Below are positions 33,601-41,680 of a stretch of 48,046 nt of DNA, piece after piece; the stretch's first letter is position 1, and each line of letters begins with the position of its first letter. This stretch comes from Nitrospira sp. (lineage in GTDB: Bacteria; Nitrospirota; Nitrospiria; Nitrospirales; Nitrospiraceae), in the NCBI GenBank assembly GCA_024331085.1, contig JANDJG010000005.1, forward strand, positions 1-48,046. Direction: 5' to 3'. A program made the position numbers and the translations under genes. The notes below the pieces were generated by a model. The model was given only the letters and a program-made list of their open reading frames with translations, made no database searches and was not told where the DNA came from.

Positions 33601-36600
33601 TTGCCGTCAGACGAGGCGCAGGCCAGAGCTGCTCTGGAGCGCATCGAGCACTTCGTGCGGCTCCGGCGCAAGCTCGGCTGGTCTGTGCCCGAACTCGACG
33701 CGGCGCTGCGCGCCCTGGGTGGATCAGGCATCACCACCGGCCTGTTGATCGATCTGGCCCGGATTCTTGAACTTCGCGAAGCGGTGAAGGTGCCGCTGAT
33801 CGAGCTGCTGAGCTGGTGGCACACGATCGACACGGTCTCCTATCGGAACAGGCCTTCCCTCTACGACCAGGTGTTTCTGAACAAGGGAGTGTTGAACCCG
33901 GTCGATCCGGCCTTCGCGCTGAACAGAGATCGGACGGAGTTGGTCGGCGCGGGAAGCCCCCTCGCCGACCATGTCACCGCGCTGATGGCCGGCCTTGGTG
34001 TCACTGAGGGTGACCTCCACGCCCTACTGCAGGCACTCGATGAGACCTCCCGCTCTCTGAATCTGCGCACCCTTTCGGCCCTATACCGCACTGTGTCGCT
34101 GGCTCGGGCACTCAGGCTATCGGTCAAGGACCTGCTCGCTCTCAAGGCGTTGAGCGGACGGGACCCGTTCGCCGATCCGCGTGCAAGCCATGAGTTCGTG
34201 GAGACCGTCGCGCTGGTGCGCGCCATGCCCATCGGTATCGGGCAGCTCGATTACCTGCTGAATCACCGCGTGGAACATCCGAGCGCGAGCTTCGTGCCGG
34301 GTGAGGCACAGACGGCGCAGTTCCTCGTCGCGCTACGTCGAATGCTGCGGGCCATTGAGGACGAGACCGCCGAGACGTCGGATCCGACCGGTGAACGTGT
34401 GCGCGACGCCCTCGCCACTCTGCTTCCCGCGGAACCGGCCGAACGGGCGGAGATTCTCGTGCGCGGAACCTCGACCGAGACAGAGGACGCCCAGCGCGCC
34501 TTCATCGGAGAACACTTCGCGCCCTTTCTGGCGGCTAGTGGTATCGCCGTCGCGGATGCGCAACGCGCGCTCGTCGGGCCGGATGCTCTGCGGGACCAAG
34601 AATCGCGCTTCAACTACGTGGCGCCGATCCTGCTTCGCTACTTGCGCCGGTCCAGCCTCGTCAAGCAGCAGGTCGCCACCGCTTTGGGGCTCGAGCCGGC
34701 CGCGGCGGATCGGTTGCTGACTGCGCTGGTGCCCGCTCGGTCCGACCGCCGCCGACCCGCGCTTGCCGACTTTCTCGCGTCCGAGTTCGTCGCCGGCGAG
34801 ATCGATCCGATCACGCGCGCATCCCTGCCGCACCAGTTCGACAGCTTCGTCCTGCTGAGCAAGATCGCGATCATTGTCAAGGCGTTGGGCATCCCAACGA
34901 CCATGCTGGACTGGCTCTTCGCGCAAGCGCCCGCGCTCGGCTGGCTGAACCTGGCCGTCCTGCCGTTGACACCCACCGGGCCGGATGACCCGGAACGCCC
35001 TGCACGCCTCGCCGCCTGGTCGCGCATGGCCCGCGCGGCCCGACTCGAAGATGAGTTGCCTCGCGGCAGTCCCAGCATCTACGGATTGCTTGCCCTGCTC
35101 AATACTGTCGATGCAGCCGCGCCCGCAAGCGAGAAGAACGGCGCGAAGACGGCCTTCTTTGCCGACCTGCTCGAACGCACTCGCTGGCGAGCGGAAGACC
35201 TCGAATCTCTCGTCGGCGCGGCGGACGATCACGAGGCAACCGGCTTGCTCGGACCACGTTTTCCGGATGACTGGTCGGGTGAACGTGGTCTTGAGCGATT
35301 GGAACATCTGGCGCAGGTGTTCCGTCAACTCCGCGTTCTGGGAGTGTCCGCCGAACAGGCCTGGTCGTGGAGCGCCCCCGTGATGACCGCCTCCGTGGCG
35401 TCAGACATCCGCAAGGCGGTCAAGGCGCGGTACGACGTCGAACAGTGGCGGCGCATCGCGACTCCGCTGCGCGATGCCCTGCGCGAACGTCAGCGAGATG
35501 CGCTCGTGAGCTACCTGATCGCCCACGGGGCGGCCACCGAGACCGCCCCAACGTTCAAGAACGCCAACGACCTCTTTGCCTATTACCTTATCGACACCGA
35601 GATGAGCGCCTGCATGATGACCTCGCGCATCAAACAAGCGAACGGCGCCGTGCAGCTTTTCGTGCAGCGCTGTCTGATGAACCTGGAGCCTGGCCTCGCC
35701 TTGACCGCGAGGGATGCCGAGCAATGGCAATGGATGAAGACCTATCGCGTCTGGGAAGCCAACCGCAAGGTCTTTCTCTACCCTGAAAATTGGATCGAGC
35801 CCGAGTTGCGCGACGACAAGAGCCCCTTTTTCAAGGAGCTGGAACACGCGCTGCTGCAGAACGAGGTGCGGGAAGACGTCGTCGAGAAGGCGTTCGTGAC
35901 CTACCTGCACCGGCTGGGCGAAGTCGCCCGATTGGAGATGGCCGGTATATACGAACAGACGGAACCGGGCCCCGACGGCGTCAACGTGCTGCATGTCTTC
36001 GGCCGCACGCGCAATACACCCCATCTCTACTTCTACCGGCGCTGGGTAAACCGATCGTACTGGACGCCCTGGGAGCGTGTGGACGTCGATATCCAGGGCG
36101 ACCACCTGATTCCGGTGATGTGGAACCGGCGTCTGTATCTCTTCTGGCCGATCTTCACGGAGAAGGCTCTTGAGTCTTCACGGATCTCGGAGACGGATAC
36201 GGGGATCCCGCCCCGGAAATACTGGCAGATTCAGTTGGCGTGGAGTGAGTACAGGGATGGGATGTGGACGGCGAAGCACGTCTCGCCGACTTTGACCGAT
36301 CCGACCGATCCGAGCAGTCCGTATGTCTTTGCGAATCTATCTAACTATTTCTTCTCTGCCAGTGCGACGAGAGTTGATGAGCTTGTTTTTCACATAGCCC
36401 GCATGACGGGCGCAACAGAGATACGTGGAGATATTAGACTGAGCGGACAAGATGGCGTTGTAAGGTCGAGCCGAGGGGCACACTTTCCTCGCCGCCGTGG
36501 CCCGCTGGGTAGTCAGGCGCACTACATGAAGTTCCAGGAGGCTGGACCCGATGGAAGGTTTTATCTTCCCACAATGGCTGGAAATGATCGCGTCTTGGAG

Positions 36601-39600
36601 ACGACCCCTGGCACCTACTACATCCTGCCTGGACATCAAAAGCATTACTTTACGGCTACCGACGGTACCTTCTTCTATGAAGATGACACACGGACGTTTT
36701 GCATCCGGCCTGGCATCACCGCGAGGAGTGATTCGCCTGGTCGCTTGTTTGATGGCTCGCTCGAACCTGGTCGCGATCTGGACGTGAGGTTCACGTCCGG
36801 CTACAGATTCTTATCTTTCTACCACCCGTACGTCGGCACCTTCATCAACCAACTGAATCGGCATGGCATCGACGGCCTTCTCGCCGCCGAGCGCGTCGGC
36901 GAAGTCCCGTTGCTGTCCCGTCAGCAAATCGAGGCCTACTACTTCGGACCGGAAGCCCCCGAGCGGCGGAGCGAGAACCTTTATCGTCCCACGCGCTCAG
37001 TCATTCAGCCTTATCCGAAGGATGAGATCGACTTCTCCCATGGCGGAGCGTATTCGCTTTACAACTGGGAATTGTTCTTCCACGCTCCGCTCCTGATTGC
37101 CGACCGGCTCGGCAAGAACCAGCGGTTCGAGGAGGCCATGCGCTGGTTCCACTATATCTTCGATCCGACCGTCGGGGAGGACAGGGCACTCTCTGAACGA
37201 GACCGCCGTTTGCCGGCGCGCTACTGGAAGGTCAAGCCTTTCTTCGAGAACGAACAGGTCGACGAAGCCGGGCGTCCCCACGCGATTCGGTTTCTCCTGA
37301 GTTTGCTCCACTACGACGGCCGACGCGCCGACTGGCGCGCGCTCAAGGCGGAGTTCGAAAACCAGATCCGTCAGTGGCGTGACAACCCCTTCAAGCCGCA
37401 TCTGATCGCACGGCTGCGGATTTCGGCGTATCAGTGGGCTGTCGTCATGAAATATCTCGACAATCTGATCGCCTGGGGCGATCAGCTCTTCCGCAAAGAC
37501 ACGATCGAGTCGATCAACGAGGCCACGTTGCTGTATGTCAGGGCCGCGGAGATTCTGGGGGAGCGTCCGGTGCAGCTTGCCGGCGAGGAGACGTCGGCAA
37601 AAACGTATCGGGACCTCAGCGAATCCGGCCTGGACGCATTCGGCAACGCCGCGATCGAAAACCTGCCGGGCGTGGACGCGGACGGCGACATCGGCGGGAC
37701 CGGAGCCGGGGCGCCGTTGTTCCGGTCCCTCTACTTCTGCGTGCCGCCCAACGACAAGTTGCTGGGCTACTGGGACACGGTGGCCGATCGCCTGTTCAAG
37801 ATCCGGCACTGCATGAACATCGAGGGCAGGGCGCGCGAACTGCCGTTGTTCGAGCCGCCCATCGATCCGGCTTTGCTGGTGCGGGCCGCCGCCGCGGGCG
37901 TCGATCTACGCAGCGCCCTGAGTGACATCCATGCTCCGCTGCCACACTACCGGTTCCGATTGATGCTGCAAAAGGCGGTGGAATTCTGCGGCGACGTCAA
38001 GGCCCTCGGCGCGGCGCTGCTGGCCGCGCTGGAGAAGAAAGACGGAGAAGCGATGGCGCTGCTGCGGGCCGGTCACGAGGTCGGCCTGTTGGAGTCGATC
38101 AGGCATGTCAAGACGATGCAGGTCGACGAGGCCAAAGAGGCCCTCGAGGGTTTGCGGAAGTCGAGATCGGTCGTCGAAACAAGATGGCATTTTTATCGTG
38201 AGATCGAAAAGGTCAGCGATCATGAGAAGATTTATAAAGATCACTTAGTTGTGGCTCACTCGTTTGGCCTTGTCGCGCAAGGTATCCAGGCCGGCGTGTC
38301 CGCCGCGCATCTCCTCCCAAACTTCGATGTGGGTACGGCTGGATGGGCGGCGACTCCTGTCGTCAAGGCTTCCTTCGGAGGGAACAACCTCGGCAGTGCG
38401 CTCCAGGCAGCCGCCGGTGTGATGAGCATGCGGGCAACGCATTACGCGCATGATGCCAACATGGCCTCCATCCAAGGGGCACATGAAAGGCGATGGGCGG
38501 AATGGAAGCTGCAAGAAGAACTCGCCTCCAAGGAGTTGGAGCAAATCGACAAGCAGATCGCGGCGGCGGAGATTCGTCTGGCGATCGCCGAGAAGGATCT
38601 TGAGAACCACGATAGGCAGATCGAGAACGCGAAAGGGGTCGATGCCTTCATGCGGGAGAAGTTCACCAACCAGGAGCTCTACAACTGGATGGTCTCGCAG
38701 GTTTCCGGCCTGTACTTTCAGGGCTACCAGATGGCCTACGAGTTGGCCAAGCGGACGGAGCGGGCGTTGCGGCACGAGCTGGCGCTCCCGGACGCCAATT
38801 TCATCACTTTCGGTCACTGGGACAATCTGAAAAAGGGGCTCCTCGCCGGCGAGAAGCTCCACCATGACCTCAAGCGCATGGAGGTGGCGTACCTGGAGCG
38901 CAACCGACGCGAATATGAACTGACCAAGCATGTGTCGCTGGCACAGCTCAATCCGCTGGCGCTGCTTCAGCTCAAGCAGACAGGTGAGTGCGAGTTCGCA
39001 ATCCCTGAGATGCTGTTCGACCTCGATCACCCCGGGCATTACATGCGGCGGATCAAGGCCGTGAGTCTGACGATCCCCTGTGTCGTGGGGCCCTACACCA
39101 GCGTGGGGGCCAAGTTGACGCTGACGAGAAGTCGATTCCGAACCAATGCGGATATCGCGGCCGGGTATGCCTATGGCGGGCCGGACGACGACCGCTTCGC
39201 GCACGATCCCATCGGGATCCAATCCATCGCGACCAGCACGGCGCAGCGCGATGCCGGGCTGTTCGAGCTGAATTTCGGCGATGACCGCTACCTGCCCTTT
39301 GAAGGCGCCGGGGCGGTCAGCGAGTGGCATTTGGAGCTGCCCGGCGAGCATCGCCAGTTCGACTACCATACCATCAGCGACGTGATCTTGCATGTGCAAT
39401 ACACGGCGCGGGAAGGCGGCGATTTGTTGCATGATGCGGCGGTCGCACAGATTACGCAGCTCGTCGAAGATGGACGAGCGGCCGGCTCGGTGCGGCTCTT
39501 CTCCGTGCGTCACGAGTTCCCCGGCGAGTGGCATCGCTTCAAGACACAGACGCCGCCTGCCGGTCACCGTCACGAACTAGCGCTCACCCTGCGACCGGAA

Positions 39601-39867
39601 CATTACCCGTTCTGGGCGCAGGGGCGGCTCAACGGCGTGAGCCGTATCGATTTGCTGGCGCGGAGCAGCCGAAGCGGCGTGACGATCGCCGATCGCGCAA
39701 TCGACGGCAATACCGACAATTTGAATAGGGATGCCGCGCTGGGCGACTTGCTCGTCGGCAGACTGACAGCCATCCCGTTACCCACGCGGCCGACCGGTGA
39801 GGTCACGCTCTACTTCGAAAATGCCGAGCTTGACGATTTCTGGCTTGCGGTGAGTTGGACAGGATAG
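30643..39867 (+). CDS. Tc toxin A-subunit-like protein (3,074 aa)
   Basis: A GGAGGG site precedes the ATG. Residues 1-110 look like a peptidoglycan-binding-type helical domain (MRGQKVTNLQDALQLLLE, a VDEPTAALFNRL end). Residues 113-205 are a carboxypeptidase-regulatory-like beta-sandwich (VRGTVRDVDGHPVMGALIRV, DANGRYRIEY). The Tc core follows: the VRP1-type motif FCACEHCRSVYSPAAYLVDL near 645, the ABC-toxin helical shell, the neuraminidase-like region near 1660-1850 (NRKVFLYPENWIEPELRDD, WNRRLYLFWPIF), a hydrophobic Gly/Ala-rich stretch near 2545-2600 that fits the pore tip, the coiled coil (IAAAEIRLAIAEKDLEN) and the terminal TcB-binding domain (ALPDANFITFGHWDN, ending DDFWLAVSWTG). TcA pentamers form the bell-shaped injection channel. 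At 3,074 residues it is longer than the usual 2,300-2,500 because of the N-terminal module and a longer shell. Confidence 0.9.
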   Translation: MNKITFPLKPQMRGQKVTNLQDALQLLLERGVIKALKPPNRPTADELRALAEALRAERASKVFGDATRQLVFLLQIQNGLGDGRGGVVDEPTAALFNRLIDKLTGEERRPEFVVRGTVRDVDGHPVMGALIRVFDRDMRREQPLGSTRTDANGRYRIEYSSQQFRRAEKGRADLVVRVVDAQGNERAVSETVFHADPDQVIDLTLPEDKSPNESEFEYILKQLTPLIENVVPAELTDQDLDFLANEARVPRERLTFIRLDAQWQRQTGLPAGVFYGLLRQGLPTDRRRLLAEPTSRIEQALKASLEQQIVPQRLSNIFKDILRQLNDLAVKMAFEPGDETMAVPLGLLLGTAPDLSNERGQAFVRFSLQNDGDEDFWDRLRDMPGFDDATVAAAQFTVGLGALSSHLPLVRLIQSERTQGRVTRLRDLASWTWDEWRGLIARAGVPPDTPGETEAEKTDGYATQMTRLVEAIFPTASVAYKLGRSTRLEIPFKRDISRFLLNTEGFDLKRTHIDSFVREHGAPADVPDVEGFTRELKRLQRVFKLAPEHDKFEAMEALLTQGLDSAHAVYARGEATLRRELSEPLGGESRVAEVVRKAGHIVDVSQFLHTAYAPGFRSTTPAVTGDPSPWIAETPDLRTLFGSQSFCACEHCRSVYSPAAYLVDLLHWLELVPGTRGDRNALAALSSRRPDLQEIELSCTNTNTVLPYIDLVNEMLERAVAPLLFSLSAADFTEIPALARELDDSVVPRRVRDAFAEAGVDLSETPVVTVTTADREWTIADSGRTYRVSRRGDEGLIVAPSTPQTRGSAEELRVHPEHIHAPAYERLAASIYPWTLPFDLFAEEARLFLEHLRVPRHRLMAVMRRDGAASLLEVASERLRLTAAEREILTGTGDRAPWARWGLRETGNVVDDPATGTTVSLAWIDALRRVPVFLRQSGLQLDEWKTLLEAKYVNPDGGLVIEFPVPATPEEAVRASTCDVEKARITLPSDEAQARAALERIEHFVRLRRKLGWSVPELDAALRALGGSGITTGLLIDLARILELREAVKVPLIELLSWWHTIDTVSYRNRPSLYDQVFLNKGVLNPVDPAFALNRDRTELVGAGSPLADHVTALMAGLGVTEGDLHALLQALDETSRSLNLRTLSALYRTVSLARALRLSVKDLLALKALSGRDPFADPRASHEFVETVALVRAMPIGIGQLDYLLNHRVEHPSASFVPGEAQTAQFLVALRRMLRAIEDETAETSDPTGERVRDALATLLPAEPAERAEILVRGTSTETEDAQRAFIGEHFAPFLAASGIAVADAQRALVGPDALRDQESRFNYVAPILLRYLRRSSLVKQQVATALGLEPAAADRLLTALVPARSDRRRPALADFLASEFVAGEIDPITRASLPHQFDSFVLLSKIAIIVKALGIPTTMLDWLFAQAPALGWLNLAVLPLTPTGPDDPERPARLAAWSRMARAARLEDELPRGSPSIYGLLALLNTVDAAAPASEKNGAKTAFFADLLERTRWRAEDLESLVGAADDHEATGLLGPRFPDDWSGERGLERLEHLAQVFRQLRVLGVSAEQAWSWSAPVMTASVASDIRKAVKARYDVEQWRRIATPLRDALRERQRDALVSYLIAHGAATETAPTFKNANDLFAYYLIDTEMSACMMTSRIKQANGAVQLFVQRCLMNLEPGLALTARDAEQWQWMKTYRVWEANRKVFLYPENWIEPELRDDKSPFFKELEHALLQNEVREDVVEKAFVTYLHRLGEVARLEMAGIYEQTEPGPDGVNVLHVFGRTRNTPHLYFYRRWVNRSYWTPWERVDVDIQGDHLIPVMWNRRLYLFWPIFTEKALESSRISETDTGIPPRKYWQIQLAWSEYRDGMWTAKHVSPTLTDPTDPSSPYVFANLSNYFFSASATRVDELVFHIARMTGATEIRGDIRLSGQDGVVRSSRGAHFPRRRGPLGSQAHYMKFQEAGPDGRFYLPTMAGNDRVLETTPGTYYILPGHQKHYFTATDGTFFYEDDTRTFCIRPGITARSDSPGRLFDGSLEPGRDLDVRFTSGYRFLSFYHPYVGTFINQLNRHGIDGLLAAERVGEVPLLSRQQIEAYYFGPEAPERRSENLYRPTRSVIQPYPKDEIDFSHGGAYSLYNWELFFHAPLLIADRLGKNQRFEEAMRWFHYIFDPTVGEDRALSERDRRLPARYWKVKPFFENEQVDEAGRPHAIRFLLSLLHYDGRRADWRALKAEFENQIRQWRDNPFKPHLIARLRISAYQWAVVMKYLDNLIAWGDQLFRKDTIESINEATLLYVRAAEILGERPVQLAGEETSAKTYRDLSESGLDAFGNAAIENLPGVDADGDIGGTGAGAPLFRSLYFCVPPNDKLLGYWDTVADRLFKIRHCMNIEGRARELPLFEPPIDPALLVRAAAAGVDLRSALSDIHAPLPHYRFRLMLQKAVEFCGDVKALGAALLAALEKKDGEAMALLRAGHEVGLLESIRHVKTMQVDEAKEALEGLRKSRSVVETRWHFYREIEKVSDHEKIYKDHLVVAHSFGLVAQGIQAGVSAAHLLPNFDVGTAGWAATPVVKASFGGNNLGSALQAAAGVMSMRATHYAHDANMASIQGAHERRWAEWKLQEELASKELEQIDKQIAAAEIRLAIAEKDLENHDRQIENAKGVDAFMREKFTNQELYNWMVSQVSGLYFQGYQMAYELAKRTERALRHELALPDANFITFGHWDNLKKGLLAGEKLHHDLKRMEVAYLERNRREYELTKHVSLAQLNPLALLQLKQTGECEFAIPEMLFDLDHPGHYMRRIKAVSLTIPCVVGPYTSVGAKLTLTRSRFRTNADIAAGYAYGGPDDDRFAHDPIGIQSIATSTAQRDAGLFELNFGDDRYLPFEGAGAVSEWHLELPGEHRQFDYHTISDVILHVQYTAREGGDLLHDAAVAQITQLVEDGRAAGSVRLFSVRHEFPGEWHRFKTQTPPAGHRHELALTLRPEHYPFWAQGRLNGVSRIDLLARSSRSGVTIADRAIDGNTDNLNRDAALGDLLVGRLTAIPLPTRPTGEVTLYFENAELDDFWLAVSWTG

Positions 39868-40050
39868 AAACCTCGGTGCCGTCGGGGTGTCGAGCCGATT
39901 GCTCCTCTGAGAAAAAGAGGCGTCATGGTCGGTGAGGGCCTCGCTGCGGCACACGTCTTTCAAACAAACGATAGTTCTCGATCAAGCCGCGATAATGGAC
40001 ACAAAGCGGCTCCGTGTCACCCGCGCGGATACATGTGTTTCGTGACAATC

Positions 40051-40066
40051 TGGTATTGCTCTTGCC
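40051..40066 (+). promoter_or_regulatory. possible sigma-54 promoter of the orphan regulator
   Basis: TGG and TTGC stand with the correct ten-base spacing between GG and GC (TGGTATTGCTCTTGCC). The predicted start is near 40077, 53 bases before the regulator ATG. A TTGACT at 40067 could be the -35 of a sigma-70 promoter instead, but its -10 is poor. Confidence 0.4.
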
Positions 40067-40129
40067 TTGACTCAGAGAGGTCAGTATTCTACCTGCCTGG
40101 CCGACAATCAGATTGCGAGGTGTTGATCG

Positions 40130-41542
40130 ATGAGTCAGACGCATATCCTGGTCATTGAAGATGATCCGGCCGTCAGGGATCTGCTGCGCGAGACGCTGGT
40201 GGAAGAAGGATACGTGGTGGCGGTCGCCGCAGACGGGAAGGAAGGGCTCCAAGCGGCCAAGAACATGCCGGTTCACGTTCTCGTGACCGACTTGCAGCTT
40301 CCGGACATCGACGGCATCAGCCTCATCGACCGGCTGGTCAGGATCGACGCGAAGATCATCCCGATCGTCGTGACCGGATTCGGCACGATCGAAAGCGCCG
40401 TGCGCGCGATGAAAGCCGGCGCGTTCGATTTCATCACCAAGCCGTTCGATCCGGAAACCGTCGTCGTCGTCGTTCGCAAGGCGGTCGAGGTCTATCGCTT
40501 GCGCCAAGAGAACCACCTGTTGCGAAAGGCGGTGCGGGATCAATATCAGTTGGAGCAATTGGTGGGCTCGAGCGAGCCGATCAGGCAGGTGCTCGATTTC
40601 GTGCGGAAGGTCGCCGACAGCGACAGCACGGTGATGATCCAGGGGGAAAGCGGCACCGGCAAGGAGCTGGTCGCCCGCATGCTGCATTTCAACAGCCTGC
40701 GTCGGGATCGCCCCCTGGTGCCGGTGAATTGCGGCGCCATTCCTGAGAATTTGTTGGAGTCGGAGCTGTTCGGGCATGAAAAGGGAGCGTTCACGGGGGC
40801 GACGCACACCAGAATGGGCCGGTTTGAATTGGCGAACGGGGGGACGATTTTTCTGGACGAGATCGGCGAAATGAGCCTCCCGCTTCAGGTGAAGTTGCTT
40901 CGCGTATTGCAGGAACGGGCGTTCGAGCGGGTCGGGGGCAATCGAACGATCCAAGTGGACGTGCGCATCATCGCCGCCACGAATCAGGATCTGGAGGCGT
41001 TGGTCGAAGAGCGGCGATTCCGCCAGGATCTGTTTTACCGGCTGAACGTGATTCCCATCGTCATTCCGCCGCTTCGGGACCGACGGAGCGACATTCCCCT
41101 GTTGATCGATCATTTCGTGGCGCGCTTCAACCAAACCAAACACACGCACATCACGGGGATTTCTCACGAGGCGCTGCGCCTCTTGTCGCAATACGATTGG
41201 CCGGGCAATATCCGGGAGCTTGAAAACTTGGTGGAGCGCATGGCCGTCTTGAAAAAACAGGGAGAACTCTCGGTGTCCGATCTTCCGGAGAAAATAGCCC
41301 GGAAGCCGCAGCCTCTCGAGCCGAAGGAGCAGTTCATTCGATTTACAGAAGACGGCATCAATCTGATGCGCGAAGTGGAGCAGTATGAAAATCACCTCAT
41401 CATCGAAGCCCTCCGCAAGGCCAACGGCGTGACCACCAGGGCGGCCCAACTCCTTCAATTGAATCGCACCACCCTGGTCGAGAAACTCAAACGCAAGGGG
41501 GTCGATCCGCGGGAGCACATGCAACAAAGCCTTCCGATGTGA
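40130..41542 (+). CDS. sigma-54-dependent response regulator (NtrC family), orphan
   Basis: The 470-residue protein has a receiver with Asp54 (LVTDLQLPDIDG), an AAA+ domain with Walker A GESGTGKE, an intact sigma-54 loop GAFTGA and Walker B GTIFLDEIGEM, and a Fis-type HTH at the end (GVTTRAAQLLQLNRTTLVEKL). GAGGTG precedes the ATG by eight bases. No histidine kinase is next to it. Its HTH (NRTTLVEKLKRKG) is typical of FleQ/FlrA- and HupR-like activators, so a role in flagellar or surface control is possible. It sits between the TcA gene and the TPR-kinase-regulator operon. Confidence 0.9.
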   Translation: MSQTHILVIEDDPAVRDLLRETLVEEGYVVAVAADGKEGLQAAKNMPVHVLVTDLQLPDIDGISLIDRLVRIDAKIIPIVVTGFGTIESAVRAMKAGAFDFITKPFDPETVVVVVRKAVEVYRLRQENHLLRKAVRDQYQLEQLVGSSEPIRQVLDFVRKVADSDSTVMIQGESGTGKELVARMLHFNSLRRDRPLVPVNCGAIPENLLESELFGHEKGAFTGATHTRMGRFELANGGTIFLDEIGEMSLPLQVKLLRVLQERAFERVGGNRTIQVDVRIIAATNQDLEALVEERRFRQDLFYRLNVIPIVIPPLRDRRSDIPLLIDHFVARFNQTKHTHITGISHEALRLLSQYDWPGNIRELENLVERMAVLKKQGELSVSDLPEKIARKPQPLEPKEQFIRFTEDGINLMREVEQYENHLIIEALRKANGVTTRAAQLLQLNRTTLVEKLKRKGVDPREHMQQSLPM

Positions 41543-41650
41543 CAAGCCGGCCCGTCAACCTCTTGACGTCGATTCGAACTCGTTGTCGCCACTTCTGACG
41601 GTTTGTTTCCTGCGCCCTGCCGATCCGCGCACGTTCTCTCACGCAAGGCA

Positions 41651-41666
41651 GGGCATGGTCCTTGCT
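41651..41666 (+). promoter_or_regulatory. sigma-54 promoter at the TPR gene
   Basis: GGGCATGGTCCTTGCT matches the -24/-12 consensus (GGCA, four to six variable bases, TTGCT) with exactly ten bases between GG and GC. The expected transcription start, near 41677, lies only about four bases before the ATG at 41681. Confidence 0.55.
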
Positions 41667-41680
41667 CAATCCCTTGGTTC

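Noticed and set aside
30643..39867. Large overlapping minus-strand frames opposite TcA and BC (for example 31255-32643, 38245-39573, 25919-28006)
   Set aside because: They mirror the GC-rich codon pattern of the plus-strand genes, have no ribosome-binding sites and no recognisable domains.
39890..39935. Terminator after TcA (CCTCT...AGAGG stem)
   Set aside because: Only a 5-bp stem with a 7-base loop and no T-run.
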